Assembly: GCF_003634045.1 (NCBI RefSeq)
Contig: NZ_RBIM01000003.1
Coordinates: forward strand, 500,850 to 564,849
Direction of reading: 5' to 3'
Length of the DNA stretch: 64,000 nt
From: Maricaulis maris
GTDB lineage: Bacteria > Pseudomonadota > Alphaproteobacteria > Caulobacterales > Maricaulaceae
Below, piece after piece: positions 34,698 through 43,871 of this stretch (within the stretch, counting starts at the first letter, position 1; each line of letters opens with the position of its first letter). The translations under genes were made by a program, and so were the position numbers. The notes below the pieces were generated by a model that worked only from the letters and a program-made list of their open reading frames with translations, was not told the DNA's origin and searched no databases.

Positions 34698-35430
34698 TGA
34701 TGAAACCCTGATCGCCTTCCTCGACGGGGAGTTGGACGAGGCGGAGATGGAGCGCATCGCCGTCGCGATCGACGCCGACCCGGCGCTGACCGACCGCCTG
34801 GAGCGGCTGCAGCTGAGTGACCAGGCCGTCCGAGAGACCTATCAGCCGATTGCCGAAGAGGCCGTGCCCGATCACCTGATCGCCGCCGTGCGGCAGGCAG
34901 ATCGCGACACGGCGCCGGACAGCGAGACCGTCCTGCCCTTCCAACGCCCGACCGGTGACCGCCCCTCGCGCCCCGCCTGGCAGGCCTATGGCGCGATCGC
35001 TGCCAGCCTCGTCATCGGGGTGTTGATCGGCAGCCGCTTTGGGCTGACGGAGCCGGCCCCGCTGCATTTTGAAGGCGACCGGCTGCTGGCCGGCGGGGTG
35101 CTCGCGACCGCGCTCGACCGCCAGGCCGCCGGCGCTGTCGGCGAAGGCGACACCCATGTCCAGCTCAGCTTCGCCACGGACGCGGGCGGGTATTGCCGGG
35201 CCTTCCAGCAAGGTGGAACGGCGGGGCTGGCCTGCCGCGAAGACGGTCGCTGGGTGGTTGAACTGACCGCGCCCGTCCCGGCCGGGTCAAACGGTCCGAT
35301 CCGTACGGCGTCAACGGCGCTGCCGACCATCCTGCTGGAGGCGGTCGATGCCCGCATTGCCGGCGAAACCCTCGATGCCGAGGCCGAAGCCGCTGCCATC
35401 GAAAACGGCTGGTCCGGCGATCCGGATTAA
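34687..35430 (+). CDS. Membrane-bound anti-sigma factor
   Basis: A 247-residue protein immediately after and overlapping the ECF sigma gene. The N-terminal 90 residues (DDETLIAFLDGELDEAEMERIAVAIDADPAL) are the helical anti-sigma domain, without the zinc His-Cys-Cys motif. A single membrane helix follows (about residues 100-120, AIAASLVIGVLIGSRFGL). The periplasmic part of about 125 residues has two Cys (GGYC, GLACRED) that could form a disulfide. It should hold the sigma factor at the membrane until a periplasmic signal or protease releases it. GGAGG precedes ATG 34687. Confidence 0.88.
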   Translation: MMIDDETLIAFLDGELDEAEMERIAVAIDADPALTDRLERLQLSDQAVRETYQPIAEEAVPDHLIAAVRQADRDTAPDSETVLPFQRPTGDRPSRPAWQAYGAIAASLVIGVLIGSRFGLTEPAPLHFEGDRLLAGGVLATALDRQAAGAVGEGDTHVQLSFATDAGGYCRAFQQGGTAGLACREDGRWVVELTAPVPAGSNGPIRTASTALPTILLEAVDARIAGETLDAEAEAAAIENGWSGDPD

Positions 35431-35849
35431 TTCGCCTTTTTGGGCGGGGTCGGCGCCAGCGCGTCCGGGAGCGGGGAGACCGGAACCCCGTCATCGCTCA
35501 ACGCTTTCGTGTCGGACGGTGACGCTTCTCCATAGATCAGCCGCGCCGGCTTGTCGCCGTCATGCATGGCCCTGGCCTCACTGGCGAAATCCGTGCCGAC
35601 ATAGTCATAATTCTTGCGGATATGAGCCTTCACCTTCGACGCCATCTCGGCCATGCGGTGCTCGCTTGTCGCCTCCCGCTTGCGCGCGGTGGCAACCGCC
35701 GGCGCGGCCAGCGCCTTTCTCACCTGCGTCGAGCCACAGTGCGGACACTCGACAAGACCACGGGCGCACTGATCGTCGAAACCGGCGGAGTCCGAGAACC
35801 AGGCCTCGAACGAATGGTCGTCGTCACAAAGAAGGGCGTAGCGGATCAT
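35427..35849 (-). CDS. DUF1178 family protein
   Basis: A 140-residue protein of the DUF1178 family, common in alphaproteobacteria but of unknown function. The N terminus IRYALLCDDDHSFEAWFSDSAGFDDQ and the zinc-ribbon-like pair (Cys8, then CPHCGS) are typical. It ends four bases inside the convergent anti-sigma gene. It lies downstream of a nitrilase-family gene and grxC on the same strand, an order often seen in this class. Confidence 0.88.
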   Translation of the reverse strand: MIRYALLCDDDHSFEAWFSDSAGFDDQCARGLVECPHCGSTQVRKALAAPAVATARKREATSEHRMAEMASKVKAHIRKNYDYVGTDFASEARAMHDGDKPARLIYGEASPSDTKALSDDGVPVSPLPDALAPTPPKKAN

Positions 35850-35859
35850 GGGCGACCTG

Positions 35860-36678
35860 TCAGAGCGGCCCGCTCAGGGCGCGGTCATGCTGCAGCGCCG
35901 GAATGCGCTGGCGGGCTTCGGCGACCTTGCGCAGGTCGAGCCGGGCGCGCAACAGGCCGGGATTGTCATGATCGAGTTCGGCAACCGTCTCGCCCCAGGG
36001 ACCGATGATGATCGAATGCCCCCAGGTCTTGCGGCCATCGGCATGCTGCCCGCCCTGGGCCGGGGCGAGCACATAGCTGCCGGTCTCGATGGCGCGCGCC
36101 CGCAGCAGCACGTCCCAATGGGCGCGTCCGGTCGGCTTGGTGAAGGCGGCCGGCACGGTCAGGACCTCGGCACCGGCCTGCGCCAAGCGGCGATAAAGAT
36201 AGGCGAAGCGAACATCATAGCAGATCGACAGGCCGAGCTTCGCGCCGTCAATGTCTTGCACGACAAGCCGGTCCCCGGCTTCGTAATTGTCGCTCTCGCG
36301 ATAGGTCTCGCCCTGGCCCAGCCCGACATTGAACATGTGGGCCTTGTCATAGGTCGCTGCGATCGCGCCGGTCGGAGCGAAGAGGAAGCTGCGATTGGCA
36401 GCCCGGCGCTCGGCAATGCGGACTGCGAGCGAGCCGATCAGTAGCCAGACACCCAGCTCCTTCGCCAGCGCCGCGAATGCCGGTATCGCCGGATCATCGT
36501 CAGGCGTGCACATCACGGCGAAAGCGGCGTCGGCGTCTTTTTGCACCAGATGCGTGGTCTCGGGCGTGGCGATGAAGGTCGCGCCGTCAGCCGCGGCGGC
36601 ACGGATCAGCGCACAGGCCGTGGCCAGGTTTTCCGCCGGGTCGATGCCCGAGCGCATCTGGATGAGGGCGACCTCCAT
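35860..36678 (-). CDS. Carbon-nitrogen hydrolase (nitrilase superfamily, Nit2-like)
   Basis: A 272-residue hydrolase with the Glu-Lys-Cys triad visible: Glu in FIATPETTHL, Lys in ATYDKAHMFNV and Cys in LGLSICYDVRFAYLYR. The closest known group is the Nit1/Nit2-like omega-amidases, which repair deaminated glutathione or hydrolyse alpha-keto acid amides. The link with grxC next door and gshA earlier in the window makes the glutathione-repair role plausible but unproven. Ten bases separate it from the DUF1178 gene and six from grxC. Confidence 0.9.
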   Translation of the reverse strand: MEVALIQMRSGIDPAENLATACALIRAAAADGATFIATPETTHLVQKDADAAFAVMCTPDDDPAIPAFAALAKELGVWLLIGSLAVRIAERRAANRSFLFAPTGAIAATYDKAHMFNVGLGQGETYRESDNYEAGDRLVVQDIDGAKLGLSICYDVRFAYLYRRLAQAGAEVLTVPAAFTKPTGRAHWDVLLRARAIETGSYVLAPAQGGQHADGRKTWGHSIIIGPWGETVAELDHDNPGLLRARLDLRKVAEARQRIPALQHDRALSGPL

Positions 36679-36684
36679 GCCGGA

Positions 36685-36942
36685 TCAGGCCTGCAGCAGG
36701 GCGTCGAGCTTGTTGCCGCGCTCAAGCGCCATCAGGTCATCACAGCCACCGACATGCATGTCGCCGATGAAGATCTGGGGGAAGGTGCGACCGCCGTTCG
36801 AACGCTGGATCATTTCCTGACGCTTGGCCTGGTCGAAACCGGCATCGATCTCGTCAAACTTGACGCCCTTCTGCTTGAGCAAGGACACCGCACGCGCGCA
36901 ATATCCGCACATCGGACGGGTGTAGATGGTTATGTCGGCCAT
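36685..36942 (-). CDS. grxC: Glutaredoxin 3
   Basis: An 85-residue dithiol glutaredoxin with active site CGYC (Cys12-Cys15), the TFPQIFIGDMHVGGCDDL block with the cis-Pro and glutathione-binding residues, and the usual length. It reduces disulfides with glutathione. The start at ATG 36942 (MADITIYTR) has GGAG eight bases upstream; the open frame continues upstream but is not supported. Part of the comF-grxC-nitrilase-DUF1178 run. Confidence 0.96.
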   Translation of the reverse strand: MADITIYTRPMCGYCARAVSLLKQKGVKFDEIDAGFDQAKRQEMIQRSNGGRTFPQIFIGDMHVGGCDDLMALERGNKLDALLQA

Positions 36943-36965
36943 GAATTCACTCCGGATGATCCGTC

Positions 36966-37724
36966 TTAGATAGTGGGATCGGTTTCGCGTACAACTCGGC
37001 ACAATGCCACAACCCGGACCGAGGCGGCACCGGCGCGTTTCAGCTGCCGGGTGCAAGCTGTCACAGTCGCGCCCGTGGTAACCACATCATCGACCAGGAC
37101 CAGATGCCGGCCGGCAAGCCGCGACGGGTCGGTCACCGCGAAAGCCGCGGCCATGTTGCGGCGTCGCATGCGGGCGGTGCGTCCCGCCTGGCTGGGGGTC
37201 GGACGTTGCCGGACCAGGAGGTCGGTCCATATCGGCAATCCGGTCAGTGAGGACAGGGCCCGGCACAACAGCGCCGACTGGTTGTAGCGGCGGGCGATCA
37301 GTCGGCGCCAGTGCAGGGGCACCGGCACCAGCGCATCGGCGCCCTCAAGACAATCCGCCCCGGCCCGCGCCATCCAGCGCCCGAACTGGTCGATCATCTC
37401 GCGTCGGCTGCCATGCTTGAAACCGACCACCAGCGGACTGGCCACCCCGTCATAGGCCAAGGGCGCGCGGGCCCGGTCATAACGCGGTGGATTGGCGATA
37501 CAGCCGGCACACACCGACAGGGACGCGGCGCCGCCACCACCCGGATAGGGAAAGGGCCAACCGCACGTGTCACACCAGGGCGCGTCGAGAAAATTCAACC
37601 GTCGCCACAGATCCGGTGCCAGATGGCCAACCCGGTCGACCGTCCGGCCGGTCATCGGGCAGACCGGCGGCCAGGCCAGGTCAGCCAGTCGTCGCCCGAT
37701 TAACTGCCATCCTGTTTCCCGCAC
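36966..37724 (-). CDS. ComF-family phosphoribosyltransferase-like protein
   Basis: A 252-residue protein with an N-terminal zinc-finger-like part (PPVCPMTGR...CDTCG...CAGC) and a C-terminal phosphoribosyltransferase domain with the PRPP loop VLVDDVVTTGATV. The family (ComF/GntX) is linked to DNA uptake and use of external DNA. GTG 37724 is chosen as start because GGAGGGGAGGG lies just before it; the open frame extends 210 bases upstream towards the divergent methyltransferase gene without support. Confidence 0.88.
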   Translation of the reverse strand: MRETGWQLIGRRLADLAWPPVCPMTGRTVDRVGHLAPDLWRRLNFLDAPWCDTCGWPFPYPGGGGAASLSVCAGCIANPPRYDRARAPLAYDGVASPLVVGFKHGSRREMIDQFGRWMARAGADCLEGADALVPVPLHWRRLIARRYNQSALLCRALSSLTGLPIWTDLLVRQRPTPSQAGRTARMRRRNMAAAFAVTDPSRLAGRHLVLVDDVVTTGATVTACTRQLKRAGAASVRVVALCRVVRETDPTI

Positions 37725-37832
37725 GCCTGCCCTCCCCTCCGTCCGCTCGATCCGCGCCACCGTGATGGTCCAACCTGCTTTTCCTGCGTGCGGCCCCTTT
37801 TCCGACCGCCGGCCAGGGGGCATATCCGCAGG

Positions 37833-38750
37833 ATGACAGCCAACACGCCGCCCGCCCTGTTTGACCGCAACCTGCTGCGACGCCGCCGCGACCGGTCGGC
37901 GCGCACAATGACAGAATACAACTTTCTCGCGCAACGATCATTTGACGACATGGTCGACCGGGTCGCCAGCGTGACCCGTGATTTCGACCGCGCTGCAATT
38001 CTGGGCGGCGGCCCGGGCCTGCTTGCTGCCGATACTGCCGCCGTGCTGCGGACCAAGGTGAAATGGCTGTGCCGCGCCGACCTGTCGCCACGCATCACGA
38101 CCCGCCTCGACGCCCCGGCTCTCGCCCTCGACGAGGAGTACCTGCCCTTTGCCCCGGAAAGTCTCGATCTGGTTCTGGCGCCCTGGGGTCTGCACTGGAC
38201 CAATGATCTGCCCGGCGCCCTGGTCCAGATCAATCATGCCCTCAAGCCGGATGGTTTCTTTGCCTGCGCCCTGCCCGGCGGTGCGACCCTGACCGAATTG
38301 CGGCAAAGCCTGATGGCCGCCGAGGGCGAGCTCACCGGCGGAGTTTCAGCGCGCGTCTCGCCACTCGCGGGAACCTTCGACATGGCGGCCCTGCTGCAAC
38401 GCGCCGGCTTTGCCATGCCGGTTGCGGATATTGACCGGGTGACCGTGCGGTATGACCACATCTTCGCACTGATGGCGGATTTACGTGGCATGGGAGAAAC
38501 CTCGGTGTTGGCGGATCGGCCGCGCAACCCGGCGAGCCGCGCCCTGTTTGCCCGGGCCGGCCAGATCTATGCGGACCGTTTTGCCGACCCGGACGGACGC
38601 ATCAGGGCGAGCTTTGAGATTGTCCACGCCGCCGGATGGGCTCCCCATCCCGACCAGCCCAAGCCGAAACGGCCCGGCTCGGCCACACACAGGCTCGCCG
38701 ACGCCCTCGGGACACGCGAAAGATCACTGGGTGAAAAAGCCGGTCGCTGA
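37833..38750 (+). CDS. SAM-dependent methyltransferase-fold protein, BioC/NDUFAF5-like
   Basis: A 305-residue protein with the N terminus PPALFDRNLLRRRRDRSARTMTEYNFLAQR, typical of the alphaproteobacterial relatives of mitochondrial NDUFAF5, a complex I assembly factor that hydroxylates an arginine of NDUFS7. The cofactor-site motif is unusual (AAILGGGPGLLAA) and SPRITTRL follows; LVLAPWGLHWTNDLPGAL is characteristic. A role in complex I assembly is inference from this similarity; a BioC-like methyltransferase is the alternative. The start at ATG 37833. Divergent from comF. Confidence 0.8.
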   Translation: MTANTPPALFDRNLLRRRRDRSARTMTEYNFLAQRSFDDMVDRVASVTRDFDRAAILGGGPGLLAADTAAVLRTKVKWLCRADLSPRITTRLDAPALALDEEYLPFAPESLDLVLAPWGLHWTNDLPGALVQINHALKPDGFFACALPGGATLTELRQSLMAAEGELTGGVSARVSPLAGTFDMAALLQRAGFAMPVADIDRVTVRYDHIFALMADLRGMGETSVLADRPRNPASRALFARAGQIYADRFADPDGRIRASFEIVHAAGWAPHPDQPKPKRPGSATHRLADALGTRERSLGEKAGR

Positions 38751-38767
38751 CCGCTACCGGCGCGCGG

Positions 38768-38929
38768 CTAGAAAACCGCGGAGATCGTGTCCCACACGCC
38801 GATCAAGGCGGGAGTGAGAAGCGAAAAGGCGCCGATCAGCATCGTCGACACCACGACCGCAATGAAGGCGTATTCGATCGCCGTGCCACCACGCTCATCG
38901 CGACAATATCGGGACACAAGCGCGCGCAT
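38768..38929 (-). CDS. Flp-type (Tad) pilin subunit, orphan
   Basis: A 53-residue protein, beginning MRALVSRYCRDERGGTA and ending IGVWDTISAVF. It has the class IVb prepilin signature: a Gly-Gly cleavage region followed by TAIEYAFIAVV, with Glu at +5 and Tyr at +6 after Gly14, then a 20-residue hydrophobic helix. Such subunits build Tad adhesion pili. No other tad gene (cpaA-F, tadB/C) is in the window. The ATG abuts the mutT stop codon with no gap, and the ribosome site GAGGG lies inside the mutT end. Confidence 0.82.
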   Translation of the reverse strand: MRALVSRYCRDERGGTAIEYAFIAVVVSTMLIGAFSLLTPALIGVWDTISAVF

Positions 38930-39346
38930 CTAGAGACGATCCCTCAATTCGGCCGCCAAGGGCAAATCGGCGGCAGGCATCGGGTAGTCGCGCAGTCTTT
39001 CCTTGCGAACCCAGGCCAGTTCCTGGCCCTCATTGGGCTGCGGGAACCCGTCCCAGGTGCGGCAGAGGAAGAAGGGCATGACGATATGGAAGTCGTCATA
39101 GGGGTGCGAAACGAAGGCAAACGGGTGCAGGCACCGCTCACACGGTTCAACGCTCAGCTCTTCCCGCAATTCGCGAACCACAGCCTGCTCCGGCGTCTCT
39201 CCCGGCTCGATCTTGCCGCCCGGGAATTCCCAAAGCCCCGCCATTGATTTGCCCTCGGGCCGCTTGGCGATGAGGATGCGACCATCGGCATCCAGCAAGG
39301 CACATGCGGCAACATAGAGCACCGGTTTGGGGCTACGAGCCGTCAT
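38930..39346 (-). CDS. mutT: MutT-type Nudix hydrolase (8-oxo-dGTP diphosphatase)
   Basis: A 138-residue Nudix protein. The Nudix box GGKIEPGETPEQAVVRELREEL is complete (Gly-x5-Glu-x7-Arg-Glu-x2-Glu-Glu), preceded by MAGLWEFP as in MutT proteins that clean oxidised dGTP from the nucleotide pool. It is followed without gap by the Flp pilin gene and preceded by the PpiC-like gene on the same strand, near secA. In many alphaproteobacteria argJ also sits here, but it is absent. Confidence 0.9.
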   Translation of the reverse strand: MTARSPKPVLYVAACALLDADGRILIAKRPEGKSMAGLWEFPGGKIEPGETPEQAVVRELREELSVEPCERCLHPFAFVSHPYDDFHIVMPFFLCRTWDGFPQPNEGQELAWVRKERLRDYPMPAADLPLAAELRDRL

Positions 39347-39396
39347 ACTTCCACATCTCCCTTAAGGACCTGTGCAGAAAGGCGGTTAATTCCAGC

Positions 39397-40350
39397 CTAT
39401 CCGGGTTCGTCGGAATTGAGGCTTTCTTCAGGCTCCGGCGACACCACCCCCTCTTCACCAGCCTCGTCCGGCGGCGCAAGCGCGAGCGACAGGTCGGCCC
39501 GCTCGATTTCGGCCTCTGACCGCAGCCCTTCGATCAGGGCCTCCAACTGGTCGAACGTGTAAAAGCGGATAATGTTGGGTCGCAGCGCCTCCAGCGAAGG
39601 CGGCGGCTGACGGCGGCGGTCGACCACGGTCAGGATGTGCCAGCCGAACTCGGACTGGAAGGGCTCGGACACCACACCTTCCGGCGTCGCGAAAGCGACG
39701 GCACCGAAAGCGGGCAAAATACCCTCACGCGAGAAATATCCCAGATCCCCGCCCTCAAGCCGGGTCGCCTGGTCCTCGCTCATGGCGACGGCGAGCTCGG
39801 CAAAATCCCGGCCTTCGTCGAGCAGGGCCTTGATCGCCACCGCCTCGTCTCGCGTCTGCACCAGGATGTGGCGGGCACGCACCTCTTCGCCGAGCGGGAT
39901 GAGGCGGATCTGCTCCTCATAAATGCGCTGGATGGTTTCATCGGTCACGGCGTCGGCCAGCGCGGTCTCGACCAGGACATTGCCAAGAATGCGTTCCTCG
40001 GCCAGGGCAAGCCGGCGACGGGCCTCCTCGGACTGGTGCAGGTCGCGGCGGCGGGCTTCGAGGGCCAGCAGACGCTGATCGATCAATTCCTCGAGCACCC
40101 GGTCAAATTTCTCCGACCCCATGGCTGGCGGAACAGCGGTCGAATCACCCTGCTGGGCCAGCGCTTCGCGTTCGACATCCGAGCGCCGGATCATCGTGCC
40201 CTCGACCCGCGCCACGACGGGATCAGCCTCATCCAGCGCAAGGACCGCAGCGCCTGAGTCGAAATCCTCCACCGTGCGCCGCGGTTCCGGGCCGCAGGCG
40301 GCGCAAGTTGCAGTCAGCACAAAAATGCAAAAGAGCCTGAAAACAGACAC
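39397..40350 (-). CDS. PpiC-type peptidyl-prolyl isomerase lipoprotein
   Basis: About 317 residues. The lipoprotein signal reads VFRLFCIFVLTATCAAC, so the mature protein starts at Cys and sits on the membrane in the periplasm. A SurA-like helical part (about 60-150) precedes a parvulin domain (VRARHILVQTRDEA...GGDLGYFSREGILPAFGAVAF...FGWHILTVVDRR). It should help outer-membrane or secreted proteins fold. GTG 40350 gives the cleanest signal with GAGG eight bases before it; an in-frame start at 40446 adds 32 residues. Divergent from secA. Confidence 0.85.
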   Translation of the reverse strand: MSVFRLFCIFVLTATCAACGPEPRRTVEDFDSGAAVLALDEADPVVARVEGTMIRRSDVEREALAQQGDSTAVPPAMGSEKFDRVLEELIDQRLLALEARRRDLHQSEEARRRLALAEERILGNVLVETALADAVTDETIQRIYEEQIRLIPLGEEVRARHILVQTRDEAVAIKALLDEGRDFAELAVAMSEDQATRLEGGDLGYFSREGILPAFGAVAFATPEGVVSEPFQSEFGWHILTVVDRRRQPPPSLEALRPNIIRFYTFDQLEALIEGLRSEAEIERADLSLALAPPDEAGEEGVVSPEPEESLNSDEPG

Positions 40351-40529
40351 CTGTAGCGCCTCATCTGTAAAAGGCGCGGGGCAGAGTTGCCGCGCGGCTT
40401 GATTGACAGTTACACCCCTCATCCTTAAGTCACCCTGACGTTTCAAAGCAATGCTGTCGTCCCCGGCGAACGGAACGAAACCTGGGCGCCGGACGCCAGC
40501 TGCCCAGTAGTTCGCAAAGCCTGATCCAC

Positions 40530-43397
40530 ATGCTCTCCATTGCCCGCAAGCTCTTCGGAACCGAAAATGATCGCAAAGTCCGCCGTCTGCGGCCCGCGGT
40601 CGAAAAAATCACTGCACTGGAGCCGGAGTTCGAAGCGCTCTCCGACGACGCGCTGAAAGCGAAGACGGTCGAATTCCGAGCCCGTCTGGAAAACGGCGAG
40701 AAACTCGACAACCTCCTGCCCGAGGCCTTCGCCGCTGTCCGTGAAGCGGCCAAGCGCGCGCTCGGTCTGCGCCCTTATGACGTCCAGCTGATGGGCGGCA
40801 TGGTGCTGCACGAAGGCTCGATCGCCGAGATGAAGACCGGTGAGGGCAAGACCCTCGTCGCCACCCTGCCCTGCTATCTCAACGCGCTGCCCGGCAAGGG
40901 CGTGCACGTGGTCACGGTCAATGACTACCTCGCCACCCGCGACAGCGAATGGATGGGCCGGGTCTTTGCCCAGCTGGGCATGACCACCGGCGTCGTCGCC
41001 CACGGCATGACCGATCCGGAACGCCGTGCGGCCTATGCCTGCGACATCACCTACGCGACGAATAACGAGCTCGGCTTCGACTATCTGCGCGACAACATGA
41101 AATACTCGACCGAGGAGATGGTGCAACGCGGTCACGGCTTTGCCATCGTCGATGAGGTCGACTCGATCCTGATCGATGAGGCGCGCACCCCGCTGATCAT
41201 CTCCGGCCGGACCGAGGATCGCACCGAATTCTACAAGACGATCAACGAGCTGATCCCGCTGATGGGCGAGGAATGCTACGAGATCGACGAGAAGGCCCGC
41301 ACCATCCTTCTGACAGAAGAAGGAAACGAGGAAATCGAGCGCCTGTTGCACGAGCGCGAACTCCTCGCTGAAGGCGACCTCTATGACGTCGAGAACATCC
41401 AGGTCGTCCACCACGTCAACCAGGCCCTCAAGGCGCACAAGATCTTCGTGCGCGACAAGGATTACATCATCAAGGACAATGCGGTTGTCCTGATCGATGA
41501 ATTCACCGGCCGCATGATGCCGGGCCGCCGCCTGTCCGATGGCCTGCACCAGGCGATCGAGGCCAAGGAAGGCACCGAGATCCAGCCGGAAAACCAGACC
41601 CTCGCCTCGGTCACTTTCCAGAATTATTTCCGCCTCTACGACAAGCTCGCCGGCATGACCGGTACGGCGCTCACCGAGGCCGACGAATTCTTCGACATCT
41701 ACAAATTGGCCGTGGTCGAGATCCCGACCAACAAGCCGATCGCCCGGATCGACGAGGAAGACGAAGTCTACCGCACGCTGGAAGAGAAATACGCCGCCAT
41801 CATCGACGAAATCGTCGATTGCCAGGAGCGCGGCCAGCCGGTCCTGGTCGGCACGGCCTCGATCGAAAAGTCGGAAGTCATCGACCGGCTGATGAGCGAC
41901 AAGGCCCTGTTCAAGAAGATGCTGGGCCATCTTTATCCCAAGGACGAGGCGGCCAAGGCCGAGTTCGAGAAATCAGCCCGCCCGGTCGAGCGCACCCTGC
42001 CAGAAATGCTCAAACTGATCCCGCTCGAGCACCAGGTCCTCAATGCGCGCTATCACGAGCAGGAAGCCTTCATCGTCGCCCAGGCCGGTGTGCCGGGTGC
42101 GGTGACAATCGCCACCAACATGGCCGGTCGCGGCACCGACATCCAGCTTGGCGGCAATCCCGACATGCGCCTGGATGCCTGGAAAGCCGAGCAGGAAGCG
42201 GCCGGCAAAACCCCGACCCAGACCGAGATTGATCGCGAGATGGACGCCATCAAGGCCGACATCGCCGAGAAGAAGCGCCACGCACTCGATGCCGGCGGGC
42301 TGTATGTGCTCGCCACCGAGCGCCATGAAAGCCGCCGCATCGACAACCAGCTGCGCGGCCGGACCGGTCGCCAGGGTGATCCGGGCCGCTCGAAATTCTT
42401 CATCTCTGTGCAGGATGATTTGCTGCGCATCTTCGCCCCGGAACGCCTCGACACCATTATGCGCACGCTGGGCATGAAGGAAGGCGAGGCGATCCAGCAT
42501 CCTTGGATGTCCAAGGCGCTGGAGACCTCGCAGCGCAAGGTCGAGCAGCGCAATTTCGACATCCGCAAGAACGTCCTCAAATACGATGACGTGATGAATG
42601 ACCAGCGCAAGGCGGTGTTCGAACAGCGCATCGACTTCATGCTCTCCGACGATGTTGCCGAAGTCATCAAGGACATGCGCCAGTCCACGGCGGAAGACCT
42701 GGTGACCGCCCATATCCCGCCCAAGGCCTATGCCGACCAGTGGGATATTGCCGGCCTCAAGGAGCAGCTGCAGAGCGAATTCGGGCTCGACCTGCCGGTC
42801 GAAGCCTGGGCCGAGGAAGAGGGCATTGCCGACGAGGAAATCCTCGAACGCGTCTCCGCCGCCGCCGACAAGGCCTATGCCGAGAAGGCCGCCAATGCCG
42901 GTCCGGACCTGATGCGCCGGATCGAGAAATCCATCCTGCTGCAGGCCATCGACATCAATTGGCGCGAACACCTGCAAAATCTCGACGCCATGCGCTCGAT
43001 GATCGGCCTGCGTTCCTACGCCCAGCGCAATCCGCTCAATGAGTTCAAGACCGAGGCCTTCAACCTGTTCGAGCGCATGATGGACAATCTGCGCGGCGAA
43101 GTGACCCGGCAGCTGATGCTGATCCGCTTCGAACGCGCACCGGCGCCGCCAAAGGAACCGGAAGGCCTGACCGCCACCCATATCGATCCGCGCACCGGCC
43201 GCAATGAGATGGCGGATCCGGGCGATGGACCGGTCGCGCCGCGTATTGCGCCGACCCAGCGCCGGGTCTCGACGCCGGTCAACGCCAACAAGCCGGAAAC
43301 CTGGGGCCGGGTCGCCCGCAATGCGCCCTGCCCGTGCGGTTCCGGCAAGAAATACAAGCAATGCCACGGTGCCATCGACAACCCGCCATCGGCGTGA
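40530..43397 (+). CDS. secA: Preprotein translocase ATPase SecA
   Basis: A 955-residue motor that pushes unfolded proteins through SecYEG. Visible parts are the first Walker A ([11 protein letters not shown]), [15 protein letters not shown] as Walker B, the second nucleotide-binding domain with [10 protein letters not shown] and [12 protein letters not shown], and the C-terminal zinc-binding tail [14 protein letters not shown], which binds SecB. The length and the long acidic C-terminal linker are usual for alphaproteobacteria. The start is ATG 40530. Followed after 12 bases by a GNAT gene. Confidence 0.98.
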   Translation: MLSIARKLFGTENDRKVRRLRPAVEKITALEPEFEALSDDALKAKTVEFRARLENGEKLDNLLPEAFAAVREAAKRALGLRPYDVQLMGGMVLHEGSIAEMKTGEGKTLVATLPCYLNALPGKGVHVVTVNDYLATRDSEWMGRVFAQLGMTTGVVAHGMTDPERRAAYACDITYATNNELGFDYLRDNMKYSTEEMVQRGHGFAIVDEVDSILIDEARTPLIISGRTEDRTEFYKTINELIPLMGEECYEIDEKARTILLTEEGNEEIERLLHERELLAEGDLYDVENIQVVHHVNQALKAHKIFVRDKDYIIKDNAVVLIDEFTGRMMPGRRLSDGLHQAIEAKEGTEIQPENQTLASVTFQNYFRLYDKLAGMTGTALTEADEFFDIYKLAVVEIPTNKPIARIDEEDEVYRTLEEKYAAIIDEIVDCQERGQPVLVGTASIEKSEVIDRLMSDKALFKKMLGHLYPKDEAAKAEFEKSARPVERTLPEMLKLIPLEHQVLNARYHEQEAFIVAQAGVPGAVTIATNMAGRGTDIQLGGNPDMRLDAWKAEQEAAGKTPTQTEIDREMDAIKADIAEKKRHALDAGGLYVLATERHESRRIDNQLRGRTGRQGDPGRSKFFISVQDDLLRIFAPERLDTIMRTLGMKEGEAIQHPWMSKALETSQRKVEQRNFDIRKNVLKYDDVMNDQRKAVFEQRIDFMLSDDVAEVIKDMRQSTAEDLVTAHIPPKAYADQWDIAGLKEQLQSEFGLDLPVEAWAEEEGIADEEILERVSAAADKAYAEKAANAGPDLMRRIEKSILLQAIDINWREHLQNLDAMRSMIGLRSYAQRNPLNEFKTEAFNLFERMMDNLRGEVTRQLMLIRFERAPAPPKEPEGLTATHIDPRTGRNEMADPGDGPVAPRIAPTQRRVSTPVNANKPETWGRVARNAPCPCGSGKKYKQCHGAIDNPPSA

Positions 43398-43409
43398 CCG
43401 GAGCGGTCG

Positions 43410-43871
43410 GTGAGCCCTGTCCGCCTCCGCCCAGCTCGCCCCGGTGAGGAAGACGCGCTCTCCGAGCTGTGCCTGCAATCAAAGGCGCATTGGGGTTATG
43501 ACGAGGTCTTCATGGCCGAGGTCGCGCCCTATCTGAAAGTGACGGCCGAGGACATTGAAGCCGGCCACACCACCGTCGCCGAGCTTGATGACGGCACCCC
43601 GCTGGGTGTCTGCCAGATCGATCCCGGCGGCCATCATGGCACGCTCGACCTCTTGTTCATTACCCCTGCTGCCATCGGCAAGGGCGTTGGCCGCGACCTG
43701 TTCGAGGACGCCAAGGCCAAGCTCAAGGCCCGCGGCGAAACGGTCATGACCATCCTCTCCGACCCCAACGCCGAAGCCGCCTACATCCACATGGGCGCCC
43801 GCCGCGTCGCCATGCGGCCGAGCGATGTCTTCAAGGGCCGCGAACTGCCCTGGCTGGAAGTGGTGCTCTAG
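43410..43871 (+). CDS. GNAT-family N-acetyltransferase
   Basis: A 153-residue acetyltransferase of the Gcn5 fold. The acetyl-CoA loop region is in LDLLFITPAAIGKGVGRDLFEDAK, where the usual Arg-Gly-x-Gly-x-Gly pattern appears as GKGVGRDL. The N terminus VRLRPARPGEEDALSELCLQSKAHWGYDE is typical of small-molecule acetylating members; the substrate is unknown. GTG start at 43410, 12 bases after secA; the 3' end overlaps the convergent LysR gene by four bases. Confidence 0.85.
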   Translation: MSPVRLRPARPGEEDALSELCLQSKAHWGYDEVFMAEVAPYLKVTAEDIEAGHTTVAELDDGTPLGVCQIDPGGHHGTLDLLFITPAAIGKGVGRDLFEDAKAKLKARGETVMTILSDPNAEAAYIHMGARRVAMRPSDVFKGRELPWLEVVL

